Positions 48,471 to 57,908 are shown, numbered from the stretch's first letter. The stretch is DNA of 64,000 nt from Caryophanales bacterium UBA6449 (GCA_002437105.1 DJOB01000005.1:75685-139684); one strand, 5' to 3'. The notes: generated by a model from the letters alone, not told the origin. Translations and numbers: made by a program.

Positions 48471-50108
48471 TCAGTCTTCGTATGATGATCCGCCGATGAA
48501 TTCGCGGATCAGGGAATCGCAGGGGATGACCTCCTCCGGTATCGCGGGGAAGTACTTGAGGAATTTCATCAGTCTATTGGCGGTTATATATGAGGCTGAT
48601 GAGGAGTTGACCAAGCTCAGCAGTGGCATAGCGTGAGTCTTGAGAGCACACATCTCGTATCCTAGATAGGAGTTGAAAACGAAGTCGGCATTGTCCTGGA
48701 AGGGGTAGATGTTCGCGAATTCTCCGCGGCGCACCTCGCTCCAGGTCTCAATCGTCTTTTCCGCGGAAGTGTTTCGGAATTTGTGGTCGCGAACCATCCG
48801 GCGTATGAGTCTGATGTCCGTCAGGGACATCGGGCTGTGATCGTCGATCGATACCTGGACCTGGGGACTGATGTAGACTCCCATCCAGAGATCGCGATCG
48901 AGCGACGCGGTGATCTGGGGATTGAGAGCGTGGATACCCTCGACGATGATGGGGGATGTTCCATCCGGCTGGATCGTCCTTTCACCGCTCTTTCTCTGCA
49001 GTGCAAAATTGAAGATGGGGATGGATGTTTGTTTGCCTTTAGCGAGGGAGAGCATATCCTCGTGAAAATGGTCTAGATCCAGGGCGCCGATCCCTTCCAG
49101 GTCATACTTTCCGTCCGGTCCTTTCTTCATCTTGTTTCTGTCGATGTAGTAATCATCCATGGAGATGCGTATAGGACGCAAACCATAGGACATGAGTAGG
49201 GTTCTAAGCCGCTTGGCGAAGGTGGTTTTGCTCGAGGAAGAGGGACCGGATATCAGGATCAATCGGCAGGTCTTGGCTCGTGACTGATAGAGTTCAGCTA
49301 ACCTGAGATACTGCTCTGAACAGTAATCCTCACACATGCCGACCAGCACGGTAGGTCCAAATCGATTTAGAACATCGTTGATGGCGGCTATCGTGGTCAG
49401 ACCGGCTCGGGCGCTCTGTACGCGAGTCTTCTTAAGGGCTTTGGCAAATGAGGAATCAGTTTCTAGAGGGAGAATCTTTCCGTCATCTTCGGCACGAGGA
49501 TAGGAGAGTATTAACCCCGGGGTCATCACGAGAAGACGAAAATGTGACAGCTTACCAGTTCTCGTTACCATGTAGGAGTAGGGGTAATCGAGGTAACCAT
49601 CGCACTCGTAGAGGTGAACCGTAGTTTCGGGCCGATATTGAAGAGCTTCGAGGCGGTCCTTATACCCGTGCTGTGCGTATATTTTTAACGCCTCATCTTT
49701 CGTTATCGTCTTTTTGATGATGGGGAGATTTTCGGCTATGAGGCTGTTCAGCTCGCTCTCTAGTCGATCTCTTATCTTCGAGGTGGCGAGGATGGGTTTA
49801 GCATCCTTGATGCTGAAGAAGGAGAGCATCATCGACTTGGATATTCCATAGGAGATCTTTACCCTCATATCGGGAAAGGCGCGCTCGACTGCCATACCTA
49901 TCAGATATCTTAGCGAGGCTTCATAGACTTTTACCGCTTCGGAGTCCTTCAGATCCAGTTTGACGATCTCGTGTCTCTCGTCATCTGTTATCACATAGTT
50001 AGTCTCCCTCAATCTGTTATCGACTTTTACGCAGATAGTAGTGTCCTCATCTCCTATCAGGTCGCTAATCTTTTTCCCAGATGCCTTTTCAATAATCGTT
50101 TTTTCCAT
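48471..50108 (-). CDS. Nucleoside (uridine-like) kinase with ThrRS-like N-terminal region
   Basis: 545 residues. The first ~280 resemble the TGS/second-additional-domain region found in threonyl-tRNA synthetase and in Firmicutes nucleoside kinases (segments YLIGMAVERAFPDMRVKISYG and PYSYMVTRTGKLSHFRLL). The C-terminal ~250 form a uridine kinase fold: ISGPSSSSKTTFAKRL (Walker A variant, SSSSKT in place of GxxGKT), ISMDDYYIDR, DLEGIGALDLDHF, IIVEGIHALNP and LIRRMVRDHKFR. Walker A glycine before Lys is Ser here, as in this subfamily. Substrate is probably a nucleoside. RBS GGAGG before the ATG on the minus strand. Confidence 0.82.
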   Translation of the reverse strand: MEKTIIEKASGKKISDLIGDEDTTICVKVDNRLRETNYVITDDERHEIVKLDLKDSEAVKVYEASLRYLIGMAVERAFPDMRVKISYGISKSMMLSFFSIKDAKPILATSKIRDRLESELNSLIAENLPIIKKTITKDEALKIYAQHGYKDRLEALQYRPETTVHLYECDGYLDYPYSYMVTRTGKLSHFRLLVMTPGLILSYPRAEDDGKILPLETDSSFAKALKKTRVQSARAGLTTIAAINDVLNRFGPTVLVGMCEDYCSEQYLRLAELYQSRAKTCRLILISGPSSSSKTTFAKRLRTLLMSYGLRPIRISMDDYYIDRNKMKKGPDGKYDLEGIGALDLDHFHEDMLSLAKGKQTSIPIFNFALQRKSGERTIQPDGTSPIIVEGIHALNPQITASLDRDLWMGVYISPQVQVSIDDHSPMSLTDIRLIRRMVRDHKFRNTSAEKTIETWSEVRRGEFANIYPFQDNADFVFNSYLGYEMCALKTHAMPLLSLVNSSSASYITANRLMKFLKYFPAIPEEVIPCDSLIREFIGGSSYED

Positions 50109-50276
50109 ACTAAGCCTCCGTGGCGGGGCTTATATTTTGCCATAAAAGCCCTTACATAAGTAAATGAATCTGCTTGAATCCTTAAATTTAACCTTCTCTT
50201 CGCTAATAACTATCCGGCTATCGTGCTAAACTTATCCCGCGTCTAGAGGGTTTAGTGTTTTTTACGGAGGTGCTCT

Positions 50277-50750
50277 ATGGAGATCAATGAGGATCAGGTA
50301 CTTACTCCCGAAGGTAAGGAAAAACTCGAGAACGAGTTGGAGGTTTTGATCAGGGTTGAGAAGCCCAAGAACCAAGAGGAGCTAGCGCTCGCTCGTTCTC
50401 AGGGTGATCTGAGCGAGAATGCGGATTACGATGCTGCGCGGGACAAGCAGGCCCAGATCGAAGCTAGAATCAACGAGATCAAGTATCAGCTGGATCATTT
50501 TAAGGTAGTGGAGCGGACTGATAAAAATATCGTCAATATCGGTTCCACTATCACTATTCTGCGGCTCGATAACAATAAGTCGATCGTCTTCAAGATCGGT
50601 GGATCGACTGAGACTGATCTGAAGGCTACTCCGATCGTCATCGCTAATACTTCTCCTATGGGTTCAGCGGTCATCGGCAAAAAGGTTAATGATGTTTGCC
50701 GTGTCATCGCCCCTAAGGAGTTCTCGGTCAAGATAATTAAGATCGCTTAA
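50277..50750 (+). CDS. greA: Transcription elongation factor GreA
   Basis: 157-residue factor that rescues backtracked RNA polymerase by stimulating transcript cleavage. The N-terminal coiled coil (~1-78) carries the acidic tip QGDLSENADYDAARDKQ, and the C-terminal FKBP-like domain includes TSPMGSAVIGKKVNDV. RBS ACGGAGG lies just upstream. A weak hairpin follows, then the ComEA gene. Confidence 0.96.
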   Translation: MEINEDQVLTPEGKEKLENELEVLIRVEKPKNQEELALARSQGDLSENADYDAARDKQAQIEARINEIKYQLDHFKVVERTDKNIVNIGSTITILRLDNNKSIVFKIGGSTETDLKATPIVIANTSPMGSAVIGKKVNDVCRVIAPKEFSVKIIKIA

Positions 50751-50780
50751 TAGCTATCTTAGTTCTCCTGTTTGCTATCT

Positions 50781-50812
50781 GCTGCCGTGCCTCGATCGGG
50801 CACAGCTTTTAA
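50781..50812 (+). terminator. Weak terminator after greA
   Basis: GTGCC / GGCAC core with flanking GCTG / CAGC pairing, then TTTTAATTT. Imperfect stem. Confidence 0.45.
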
Positions 50813-50879
50813 TTTCTTATCGAGAAAATGTATTTGAATTGGGCCGCTCAGAATATTTAAGAGTGAGGAGGAAATTATT

Positions 50880-51428
50880 TTGGTAGGCTCGGTTGTGATC
50901 GGTGTGATTATCACCATTGTCGGTATCCTGGCCCTTTCCCGTCTCTCATCTGATTCTCCCGTAGTAGATCCCAGCACGGAAACTAGCTATTTGGATGGGA
51001 GCTCGGTAACTGAAAGCAGTCAGGAAGTAGAAATCGAAGGCGAGATAAATCATCCAGGAATCTATAGTGTGGAGCCGACTGATACTCTCGGCGACCTCAT
51101 TTCTATGGCAGGTGGAGTAACTAGCGATGCCGATACTGATTCCTATGTCTCGAGTTATGTGATCGGCGATAGAGACTACTTCTTTATCCCTTCGACTCAG
51201 GGGGAAGTCTGTGAGCCCGTCGAGAGCGCAAAAATCAATATTAACGATACGTCTTTAACGGCTAAAGATATCAAAGATAAACTCAGCATTACTATCGCTC
51301 AAGCCCAGGCTATCATTGATTACCGAAAGGCGAATGGGGCGTTTTCCTGTATCGAGCAGCTTCTCGAGGTGAAAGGAATAGGTCAAAAAACATATGAGAA
51401 GATAAGGGGATTGGTCACTTTGAGGTGA
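50880..51428 (+). CDS. comEA: ComEA-like DNA-uptake receptor
   Basis: 182-residue membrane-anchored protein that binds incoming DNA in natural transformation. One N-terminal span (~2-22), a Ser/Thr-rich linker, an SLBB-like domain (EIEGEINHPGIYSVEPTDTL) and a C-terminal helix-hairpin-helix pair: KININDTSLTAKDIKDKL and FSCIEQLLEVKGIGQKTYEK. Start is TTG 50880, supported by AGGAGG ending at 50871; no better start lies upstream. comEC follows after four bases. Codon use is AT-richer than in flanking genes. Confidence 0.88.
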   Translation: MVGSVVIGVIITIVGILALSRLSSDSPVVDPSTETSYLDGSSVTESSQEVEIEGEINHPGIYSVEPTDTLGDLISMAGGVTSDADTDSYVSSYVIGDRDYFFIPSTQGEVCEPVESAKININDTSLTAKDIKDKLSITIAQAQAIIDYRKANGAFSCIEQLLEVKGIGQKTYEKIRGLVTLR

Positions 51429-51432
51429 TTGT

Positions 51433-53409
51433 GTGTGGCTCTATATCTTCATAGGTTTGATCATAGGCAGTATCTCTGGATATAAGAGCTATTGGTTTCT
51501 CTTTCTTTTGATGATTCCTCTAACCCTCTGTTTCCTTCAGAGGAGATATTGGAATGCTTTGTCCTGCTTGATTGCAGCGGCAATAATAGCCATTGTCACC
51601 TGGTTTATTTCCCGACCTTTTACGAGCGGTGTATATGTGGGCATGGTGACCCGATCAGCGGAAAACTATTTTGTTATAAGCACTTACCGCGGAGGGATCT
51701 ATGTTCAATCAACCCTCAATCCAGGATTAGGATCGCTATTTAGGCTTACAGGGGAATATAGAACTTTATATTTTGCTAGGGTTGAAGGAGATTTCGATTT
51801 TGCAAGCTATCTCAATAGGCGGGGCTGCTTCAACTTTTACGATGGTGGTCAGATCGAGTGTATTTTAGATATTCCGAATTTTCTGTCTGGATATAGAAGC
51901 TGGGTCCTAAGTGAGTTAGATGGCGATAATCGTTCTTTGATCTCCTCGTTTCTCTTCGCTAAGGGAAGCGGTGGAATAAGTGGGTATAACCATCTGAGAG
52001 AGGCTTCTCTGACTCGTTTTTTAACTGACACTAGTCTTCACATCTCTTTTATCGTCCTCTTGTTTGAAAGGGTTCTTAAAGAGAAGAACAATAGGCTTCT
52101 CAGATTTATTTCTCCTGCAATCTGCTTTATCGTCTGTACATTGAGCGATTTCTCACTGTCGGGGAAAAGAATTTTTCTTCTCTCGATAACTAGACTCTTT
52201 TCCTCGCACTTCAAAGAGTCCATGCATAGCCGCTGTCTAGCTGGCTCACTTCTAATCTTGAGTTCGCCCTTCTGTGTGTGCGATCTTGGATTTTATATAC
52301 CCTTCATGCTAATGACTAGTTCCGTGTTTATGAGAGGCTTGGGTCGCTTGATCCCGAAGGTGGTAAGGACTCTTTTGAAAGCTATTTTAAATTTCCTAGT
52401 CATCGTTCCTTTTTCAATTATTGAAACTGGAAAGATCAACCTGCTGGCTATGGTTATTCCGTTGTTTCTAGTGTTGCCTTCCTGTTTGGTTTATTGCCTG
52501 TCCCTACCATTGCTTTTAATTCCCGCATATGGGATCGTCTTGGAACACATTGCTGGTATCTATTTATCTCTTTTAAGGTTGCTATCTAATTTTGGTGTCA
52601 TAAGAATTGGAGTATTTTTACTTCCTTTTATTATCTTGTGGTATATTGCTTTGCTTGTTTTTTTCGTGGCGTACGCTATTGGTCACCCCTGGCGTTACAG
52701 AGTGCTGATCCTCATTCCCCTCTGTTTTATCTCCCTGCCCATCTTTAGCTCTTTTCAGCGTGACCGAGTAGTATTCATCAATGTGGGGCAGGGTGATTCC
52801 ACTCTGGTAGTCAAGAGTGGAAAAGGTGTTTTGATCGATACGGGTGGAAGCATCTATCGAGATATTGCAAGCGAGTGCTTGGTTCCTTTTTTAGAGAAGG
52901 AAGGGATAAAGCGATTGGCTGGGGTAATCATCACTCACGAGGACTTTGACCACTGCGGCGCCCTAGAAGGACTGACTAGATCGTTAGAGGTTGAAAAGGT
53001 TATTTATGGTGATGAGGTATCGGGAAGTTTTAATCTAGGTGGAATAGAATTTATCGATCATAATTTTCGGACTGATGGGGCTGACGACAACGATATTTCC
53101 GCGGTCTTAGAATTTGAAGTCGGTAAAAATAATTTTTTAATCATGGGTGATGCTCCTGTTTCGGTAGAAAAGGAAATAATAGAAAGAGGGGCTGATCTCA
53201 AGGTTGACTATCTACGTATTGGTCACCATGGGTCCAAGACTTCTACTTCGGTAGAGCTTTTAACGGCTGTCAATCCTGAGTTGGCTGTTATATCCTGTGG
53301 CAAAAATTACTACGGTCATCCTGATCCAGAAGTTGTCGGGAGGATTGCGGGAGCCGGAATACCTATATGGCGGACAGATATCGATGGGTCGCTTAAAGTA
53401 TTCTGTTAG
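51433..53409 (+). CDS. comEC: ComEC-like DNA uptake channel
   Basis: 658-residue polytopic membrane protein forming the DNA channel for transformation. About ten hydrophobic segments run between residues ~5 and ~440, with the competence-domain region in the middle. The C-terminal part is a metallo-beta-lactamase-like domain: FINVGQGDSTLVV, LIDTGGS, ITHEDFDHCG, and IGHHGSKTSTS with ISCGKNYYGHP. It is shorter than Bacillus ComEC (776 aa). The start is GTG 51433; no strong ribosome site is visible, so coupling to comEA is likely. AT-rich like comEA. Confidence 0.88.
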   Translation: MWLYIFIGLIIGSISGYKSYWFLFLLMIPLTLCFLQRRYWNALSCLIAAAIIAIVTWFISRPFTSGVYVGMVTRSAENYFVISTYRGGIYVQSTLNPGLGSLFRLTGEYRTLYFARVEGDFDFASYLNRRGCFNFYDGGQIECILDIPNFLSGYRSWVLSELDGDNRSLISSFLFAKGSGGISGYNHLREASLTRFLTDTSLHISFIVLLFERVLKEKNNRLLRFISPAICFIVCTLSDFSLSGKRIFLLSITRLFSSHFKESMHSRCLAGSLLILSSPFCVCDLGFYIPFMLMTSSVFMRGLGRLIPKVVRTLLKAILNFLVIVPFSIIETGKINLLAMVIPLFLVLPSCLVYCLSLPLLLIPAYGIVLEHIAGIYLSLLRLLSNFGVIRIGVFLLPFIILWYIALLVFFVAYAIGHPWRYRVLILIPLCFISLPIFSSFQRDRVVFINVGQGDSTLVVKSGKGVLIDTGGSIYRDIASECLVPFLEKEGIKRLAGVIITHEDFDHCGALEGLTRSLEVEKVIYGDEVSGSFNLGGIEFIDHNFRTDGADDNDISAVLEFEVGKNNFLIMGDAPVSVEKEIIERGADLKVDYLRIGHHGSKTSTSVELLTAVNPELAVISCGKNYYGHPDPEVVGRIAGAGIPIWRTDIDGSLKVFC

Positions 53410-53712
53410 CTTTAAAGGTGAATGTTTATGGACTTATATCATGGGTTAGTTCCATGCTTGATCAGCTCTAGATAGTTAGATTCCAAATTATTTTGGGTAG
53501 CTCTCCAATAATGTATTTCACTCTGCTATAGAAATGCTGCTATCCCACTTGGATTTACCTGAGGGAATAGATAGCGATAGATCGTGATGAATCAGTTAGC
53601 CTTTCCTCTCTTGAATAACCATATAAAATGAGGCAGTAACACGGCTTAAATTAGTTTGACAAGCTGATTTAATGTAGAATACTAAGCGAAATTTTGGAGG
53701 ATTTATTCAACG
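53410..53712. other. Intergenic region upstream of the dipeptidase gene
   Basis: No gene supported. A TTGACA at 53656-53661 is a likely -35 element; TAGAAT at 53675-53680 is only 13 bases downstream, so the -10 is unclear. A GGAGG ribosome site at 53697-53701 serves the next gene. No strong terminator is seen after comEC. Confidence 0.5.
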
Positions 53713-55137
53713 ATGGAATTAGAGAAGTCCAAGTTCTCGCAGAAGAGGACAAAGTGGGCTGAATTAGCAGAGCCATATCGGGCTGAAGCTCTGGAGACGC
53801 TTAAAGAATATATCGGTATACCTTCATATAACGATCCGGCCACGGTAACGGCTGCTCATCCCTTCGGACAGGGGGTAGAGAATGCTTTGGCCTTCGTGGC
53901 TAAGCTCGGCGCAAAGATGGGATTCGAGGTCGACAGGTGCGATGGTTACTGCACTGAGCTCTCTTCCGGTAAGGGACCCCTGATCGATATCTACGCTCAT
54001 TCTGATACTGTTCCCGTCACTAGGGAGAATTGGAAGACCGATCCTTTCCAGGCGACTATAGTCGGGGACAGGATCTATGGCCGTGGATCCGAGGATGATA
54101 AGGGACCTGGTCTAGCCGCGTTCTTTGGACTCAAAGTTCTGAAGGATCACGGGTTGATCGATGGTTACCGTGTCCGTTTCGTCTTTGGCGGAAATGAGGA
54201 GTTGGATTTCCGTTGTCTAGATCATTACTTTAATGTTCTCAAGAAGGGCTTCCCCGCTTACGGAATCTCGCCTGATGCGGAGTACCCTCTGATCTATGGT
54301 GAGAAAGCGGTCTGCAATTTTGACGCTATCTATCACGTCGATCTGGGCAATAAGCCTTTCCACTGGGGAACCGCGATCAATCTCGTCTGCGACACTGCTA
54401 CCTATGATTTTGCGGATTGTGGCACTCCTCTCGACGAGGTCAAGAGAATCGTGGCTAACTATCTCTCCGATCACTCGGAAATCAAGGGGAGCTGGAATGG
54501 AAGCACTCTAAAGATCGAAGGGTTCGGCTATCATGGAAGCATGCCTTGGTTCGGCGTCAATGCTGGACTCTACATGTTAAACATCATCGGCAAGATTAGA
54601 GGAATTCAGGTACTTCACGATCTCTATGAGGACTACAAGGGTGGAGATGGTGAATCCTTCGGTGGAAATTACAAATCCAAAGCGTTTGACCGCTCTTCCT
54701 ACTGTGTGGGATTCTTCGATTATGCTGATGGGAAGCTCACTCTGTCGGTCAATATGAGACTGCCTGAGAATGTCGAGATCGATGCTGCGGTCGATCATGT
54801 GAAGGATAAGACTTACCCCGATGAGATCGAGGTCAAGTCTAAGACCCCTGTTCTCTATATCGATCCCGAGTCTCCCTTCATCAAGACGCTGATGAAAGTC
54901 TATCAGGAGGAGACTGGCGATCTGGAGAGCAAACCTCTAGCTATCGGTGGCGGAACCTATGCGAAGGATTCGCGGAATACCGTGGCGTTCGGTGGTTCCT
55001 ATGCCGACTTGGATTTCCATATGCACGGCGATAACGAGTTCTTCTCTATCTCTAACTTCTACGACGATATTGGTATCTACGCTCATACCATCTACGAGAT
55101 GGGTCAGCTCGCTAAGCGAGAGGCGGAATCCAAGTAA
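53713..55137 (+). CDS. pepV: M20 family dipeptidase (PepV-like)
   Basis: 474-residue cytoplasmic zinc peptidase that splits dipeptides from imported peptides. Metal and active-site motifs: YAHSDTVPV (first His, Asp), YGRGSEDDKGPGLAAFFGL (bridging Asp), FGGNEELDF (Glu pair) and a late HGDNEFFSI (His). The internal lid/dimer domain (~residues 200-380) corresponds to PepV. Length agrees with PepV (~470). The stop overlaps the start of the trmB fusion by one base (TAATG). Confidence 0.93.
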   Translation: MELEKSKFSQKRTKWAELAEPYRAEALETLKEYIGIPSYNDPATVTAAHPFGQGVENALAFVAKLGAKMGFEVDRCDGYCTELSSGKGPLIDIYAHSDTVPVTRENWKTDPFQATIVGDRIYGRGSEDDKGPGLAAFFGLKVLKDHGLIDGYRVRFVFGGNEELDFRCLDHYFNVLKKGFPAYGISPDAEYPLIYGEKAVCNFDAIYHVDLGNKPFHWGTAINLVCDTATYDFADCGTPLDEVKRIVANYLSDHSEIKGSWNGSTLKIEGFGYHGSMPWFGVNAGLYMLNIIGKIRGIQVLHDLYEDYKGGDGESFGGNYKSKAFDRSSYCVGFFDYADGKLTLSVNMRLPENVEIDAAVDHVKDKTYPDEIEVKSKTPVLYIDPESPFIKTLMKVYQEETGDLESKPLAIGGGTYAKDSRNTVAFGGSYADLDFHMHGDNEFFSISNFYDDIGIYAHTIYEMGQLAKREAESK

Positions 55138-56672
55138 TGCGATTGCGTCATCGCCCTTGGGCTGCAGGTGTCATTGATTCAAATCGGGATATCGCATTAA
55201 ATCGTAAGGACGAGGGAAGTCTGGCTCCTTTCGATCGCTTAGAGATTGGTTCGGGACGCGGCTTGTTTCTGCTCGAGAAAGCGAAGATGGAGCCCAATCA
55301 CCAATTTCTCGGACTGGAGATGAACTACAACGCTTTCGCTCTGGCCGTGAAGCGCGCAGCGGAGATGAACCCTAAGGTTCCCAATGCGCGGTTCCTCAAC
55401 GATACCTATGAGAATGTGGCGGATCTCATTCCCGTCAATAGCGTCGAGGAGCTGTATCTGAATTTCTCTGATCCTTGGCCTAAGACCAAGCAGCAGAAGC
55501 GCCGTTTGACCTATCCGGATCGTCTAGCGGAATACTATCGGATCCTCAAGGTAGGGGGAAAGCTCTTCTTTAAGACGGATAACGTGGGTCTCTACGAGGC
55601 CTCCGTTTCCTACTTTGAGACCTTCGGCAAATTCAAGATTCTCTTCGAAGGTATCTATGAGAAGGACGAACCTACGGATGTGTGCACTGAGTTCGAACAT
55701 AAATTCCGCAGTCAGGGGTTGCCCATCTACAGGATCGTCGCCCTCAAGGATACCGATGATTCGATCGTGATCGACTCTCGTCGAAGATTGGGACACGTGC
55801 CCGAGTTTTCGCTCTGGACTCACGGTAAAGCTGACCGCTTGACTGAGGCGACCTTCCAGCTGAAGGGAAGGCTGGATGTTAAAGGACCTTTCCCCGATGG
55901 GAATATGTCGCTGCTTTCGAATTCCAATGATCAGTTGAAGGTGGCTGGGACCGACCTGGTCAGGACGTTGGTCGACGATTTCCATGACGACCCTTCTCGG
56001 GTTACTATCAGCTCTCTGGCCGATGGCGATACCGTCATGTACGGGGAGACTATCCTTACGGTCGATGGTGTCGCGAAGGATTCCGATCTAGGGAAGATCA
56101 TCCTACATAAGACGAACCTCCTCGTGCGCCTTGCTACCCTCACCTCCGATCTTATAGGGAAGGTAGGTAAGGACAATCTCGGCATCTTGACGGAGGGCAG
56201 CCAACTCGCGCGGGAATTGGAAGGATATGCTTTCTATGTCGGAGGAGGACGCCTCATCTGCGACAAACCGGGGGCTGCTCTGGTGCTCTTCCATCCTGTT
56301 CAGCATCTTTCTTCTCCCGATTTCATCTCTCTCGTCGATCAGACTAGGATTCTTCCCCCTGGCTCACCTCGTCCCCGGCGGACGATCTTCATCAGTTCTT
56401 CGACTGCGAGTCGGGATGTGGAAGATCTCATCTCTGCTCTGGGGCGCACCCCGAAGGAATTTACCATCGCGGGGGTGGTTTTCCCGGTGGCCGATGCGGA
56501 TTTTCTCCTCACGGCCAAGGATCTCTTCGACCGAGCTGGTCTCTTCAGCATCAAGCTGGGTCTAGAGGGAGGCGAGCAGGAGTTGCGCACCGCGCTGGCT
56601 GCGCATCCCTCCGCTTCGAGTGCTCTTCTCCACGCTTCGGCGAGCGAGGAGGGGCCGGTCGTGGTTCAGTAG
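55137..56672 (+). CDS. trmB: tRNA (guanine-N7-)-methyltransferase fused to a degenerate NadC-like domain
   Basis: 511 residues, about 300 longer than normal TrmB. Residues ~30-200 are a full TrmB domain that makes m7G46 in tRNA: LEIGSGRGLFLLEKA, YLNFSDPWPKTKQQKRRLT, FFKTDNVGLYEAS and TEFEHKF. The remainder (~205-511) resembles quinolinate phosphoribosyltransferase: LADGDTVMYGETILTVDGVA, LLVRLATLTSDLIGKV, ELEGYAFYVGGGRLICDKPG and a late barrel region. The substrate-binding TRKT and HR residues of NadC are absent, so this half is probably not catalytic. The frame is continuous and starts one base inside the dipeptidase stop. A terminator follows. Confidence 0.82.
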   Translation: MRLRHRPWAAGVIDSNRDIALNRKDEGSLAPFDRLEIGSGRGLFLLEKAKMEPNHQFLGLEMNYNAFALAVKRAAEMNPKVPNARFLNDTYENVADLIPVNSVEELYLNFSDPWPKTKQQKRRLTYPDRLAEYYRILKVGGKLFFKTDNVGLYEASVSYFETFGKFKILFEGIYEKDEPTDVCTEFEHKFRSQGLPIYRIVALKDTDDSIVIDSRRRLGHVPEFSLWTHGKADRLTEATFQLKGRLDVKGPFPDGNMSLLSNSNDQLKVAGTDLVRTLVDDFHDDPSRVTISSLADGDTVMYGETILTVDGVAKDSDLGKIILHKTNLLVRLATLTSDLIGKVGKDNLGILTEGSQLARELEGYAFYVGGGRLICDKPGAALVLFHPVQHLSSPDFISLVDQTRILPPGSPRPRRTIFISSSTASRDVEDLISALGRTPKEFTIAGVVFPVADADFLLTAKDLFDRAGLFSIKLGLEGGEQELRTALAAHPSASSALLHASASEEGPVVVQ

Positions 56673-56690
56673 TCGATTTACTGTCGCGCC

Positions 56691-56718
56691 AAGGATCCTT
56701 TATAGGATCCTTTTTTAT
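56691..56718 (+). terminator. Terminator after the trmB fusion gene
   Basis: AAGGATCC / GGATCCTT stem with a short loop, then T6. Confidence 0.88.
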
Positions 56719-56774
56719 TTAATACTATCGATTTTTCAACTATTTATCGGAGCTTTTTTAAAATCGAATAAAAA

Positions 56775-56847
56775 TTAGCACTTGTTTGTTGACAATGCTA
56801 TGTGCCCCGCTATAATCCATTTAGCACTAGGAGAGTGAGAGTGCTAG
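56775..56847 (+). promoter_or_regulatory. hrcA operon promoter with two CIRCE elements
   Basis: -35 TTGACA (56789-56794), 16-base spacer, -10 TATAAT (56811-56816). Downstream CIRCE at 56821-56847: TTAGCACTA, nine bases, GAGTGCTAG (one mismatch per half to consensus). Upstream degenerate CIRCE at 56775-56801: TTAGCACTT, nine bases, CAATGCTAT, which overlaps the -35. HrcA bound to either site would block RNA polymerase. Confidence 0.85.
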
Positions 56848-56860
56848 AAAGGAGGCTGAA

Positions 56861-57907
56861 GTGAAGACCGCTAGGTACGATCTGATCCTGAAGTACATCA
56901 TCGAAGACTTCATTCAGACAGGTGTTCCTGTCGGTTCGAAAAACCTCCTGTCTAAGCATCGTCTGGATATGTCGTCGGCGACGATCAGGAACTACATGGC
57001 CGATCTGGAGCGCGATGGGCTGATCGAGAAGCCTCACACCTCCGCGGGCCGCGTTCCTTCCGCAGCTGGCTATCAGTACTATCTGGAGCACATCTTCAAT
57101 AAGGAGAGCAGCGAAAAGCGGAATCGGGATGGCGACAAGGTCCGCCAGCAGCTCGCTTCGCTGATGAGCTATGGGACGAAGTCGATGGAGAAGACGATCG
57201 AGAACGCCTGTGAGGTCCTCTCGCAGGTCACCTCGCTGGCTACCGTAGTCCTTGGATCCGCCTCCTCGGAGAGGCTGGTCAGCGTGACTATGGTACCGAT
57301 CTCCAGCGAGACGGCCACAGTGATCCTGGTCACCGATTCGGGAAATGTGGAGAGCAAGCTGTTTACCGTCCCCCCCACCGGGTCGATGAAAGCGGTGGCG
57401 TACGGCATCAAGCTGCTCAATGATCGGTTGATCGGGACGAAGATCGGCGATGTCGATGCGAAGGTCAGGAGCATGGAACCGATCCTGAAGTCGCAGATCG
57501 GTCGGGACTTCAAGATCGTGATGGAGGCGTTCTGCGACGCCTGCGTCGGATTCTCGGGCCGCAAGTCGAAGTCCTTCGGTGGCACCAAGCTGATGGAGTT
57601 GCCGGAGTTCACCGAGGAGGCAGGATTCCGGAAGTTCGTTCAGAAGCTGCTGAATCAGAAGCTCGAGAGCGGCGACGGTCAGGGAATCGTGGCGAAGATC
57701 AATCCTCACACCGATGTGGAGATCGATCCCGTCAACGACATCTCGATCGTCAAGCGGCGCGTCTCGATTCCGGGTGGACCGGAAGGCGATATTGCGGTCG
57801 TTGGACCCAACAGGATGGATTACCACCGGATCTTGGATCTGATAGATATGATGATCGAACTCCTGTCGGTCAGGATCAGGGATGAACAGAAAGGAGGAGG
57901 AAGCTAA
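56861..57907 (+). CDS. hrcA: Heat-inducible transcription repressor HrcA
   Basis: 348-residue repressor that binds CIRCE and is inactivated when GroE/unfolded protein is limiting. The N-terminal winged helix carries RYDLILKYIIEDFIQTGVP and SSATIRNYMADLERDGLIEK followed by PHTSAGRVPS. The C-terminal dimerisation domain ends in VVGPNRMDYHRILDLIDMM. Starts at GTG 56861 after AGGAGG. First gene of hrcA-grpE-dnaK-dnaJ; it probably represses its own operon and hsp20. Confidence 0.96.
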   Translation: MKTARYDLILKYIIEDFIQTGVPVGSKNLLSKHRLDMSSATIRNYMADLERDGLIEKPHTSAGRVPSAAGYQYYLEHIFNKESSEKRNRDGDKVRQQLASLMSYGTKSMEKTIENACEVLSQVTSLATVVLGSASSERLVSVTMVPISSETATVILVTDSGNVESKLFTVPPTGSMKAVAYGIKLLNDRLIGTKIGDVDAKVRSMEPILKSQIGRDFKIVMEAFCDACVGFSGRKSKSFGGTKLMELPEFTEEAGFRKFVQKLLNQKLESGDGQGIVAKINPHTDVEIDPVNDISIVKRRVSIPGGPEGDIAVVGPNRMDYHRILDLIDMMIELLSVRIRDEQKGGGS

Positions 57908-57908
57908 G

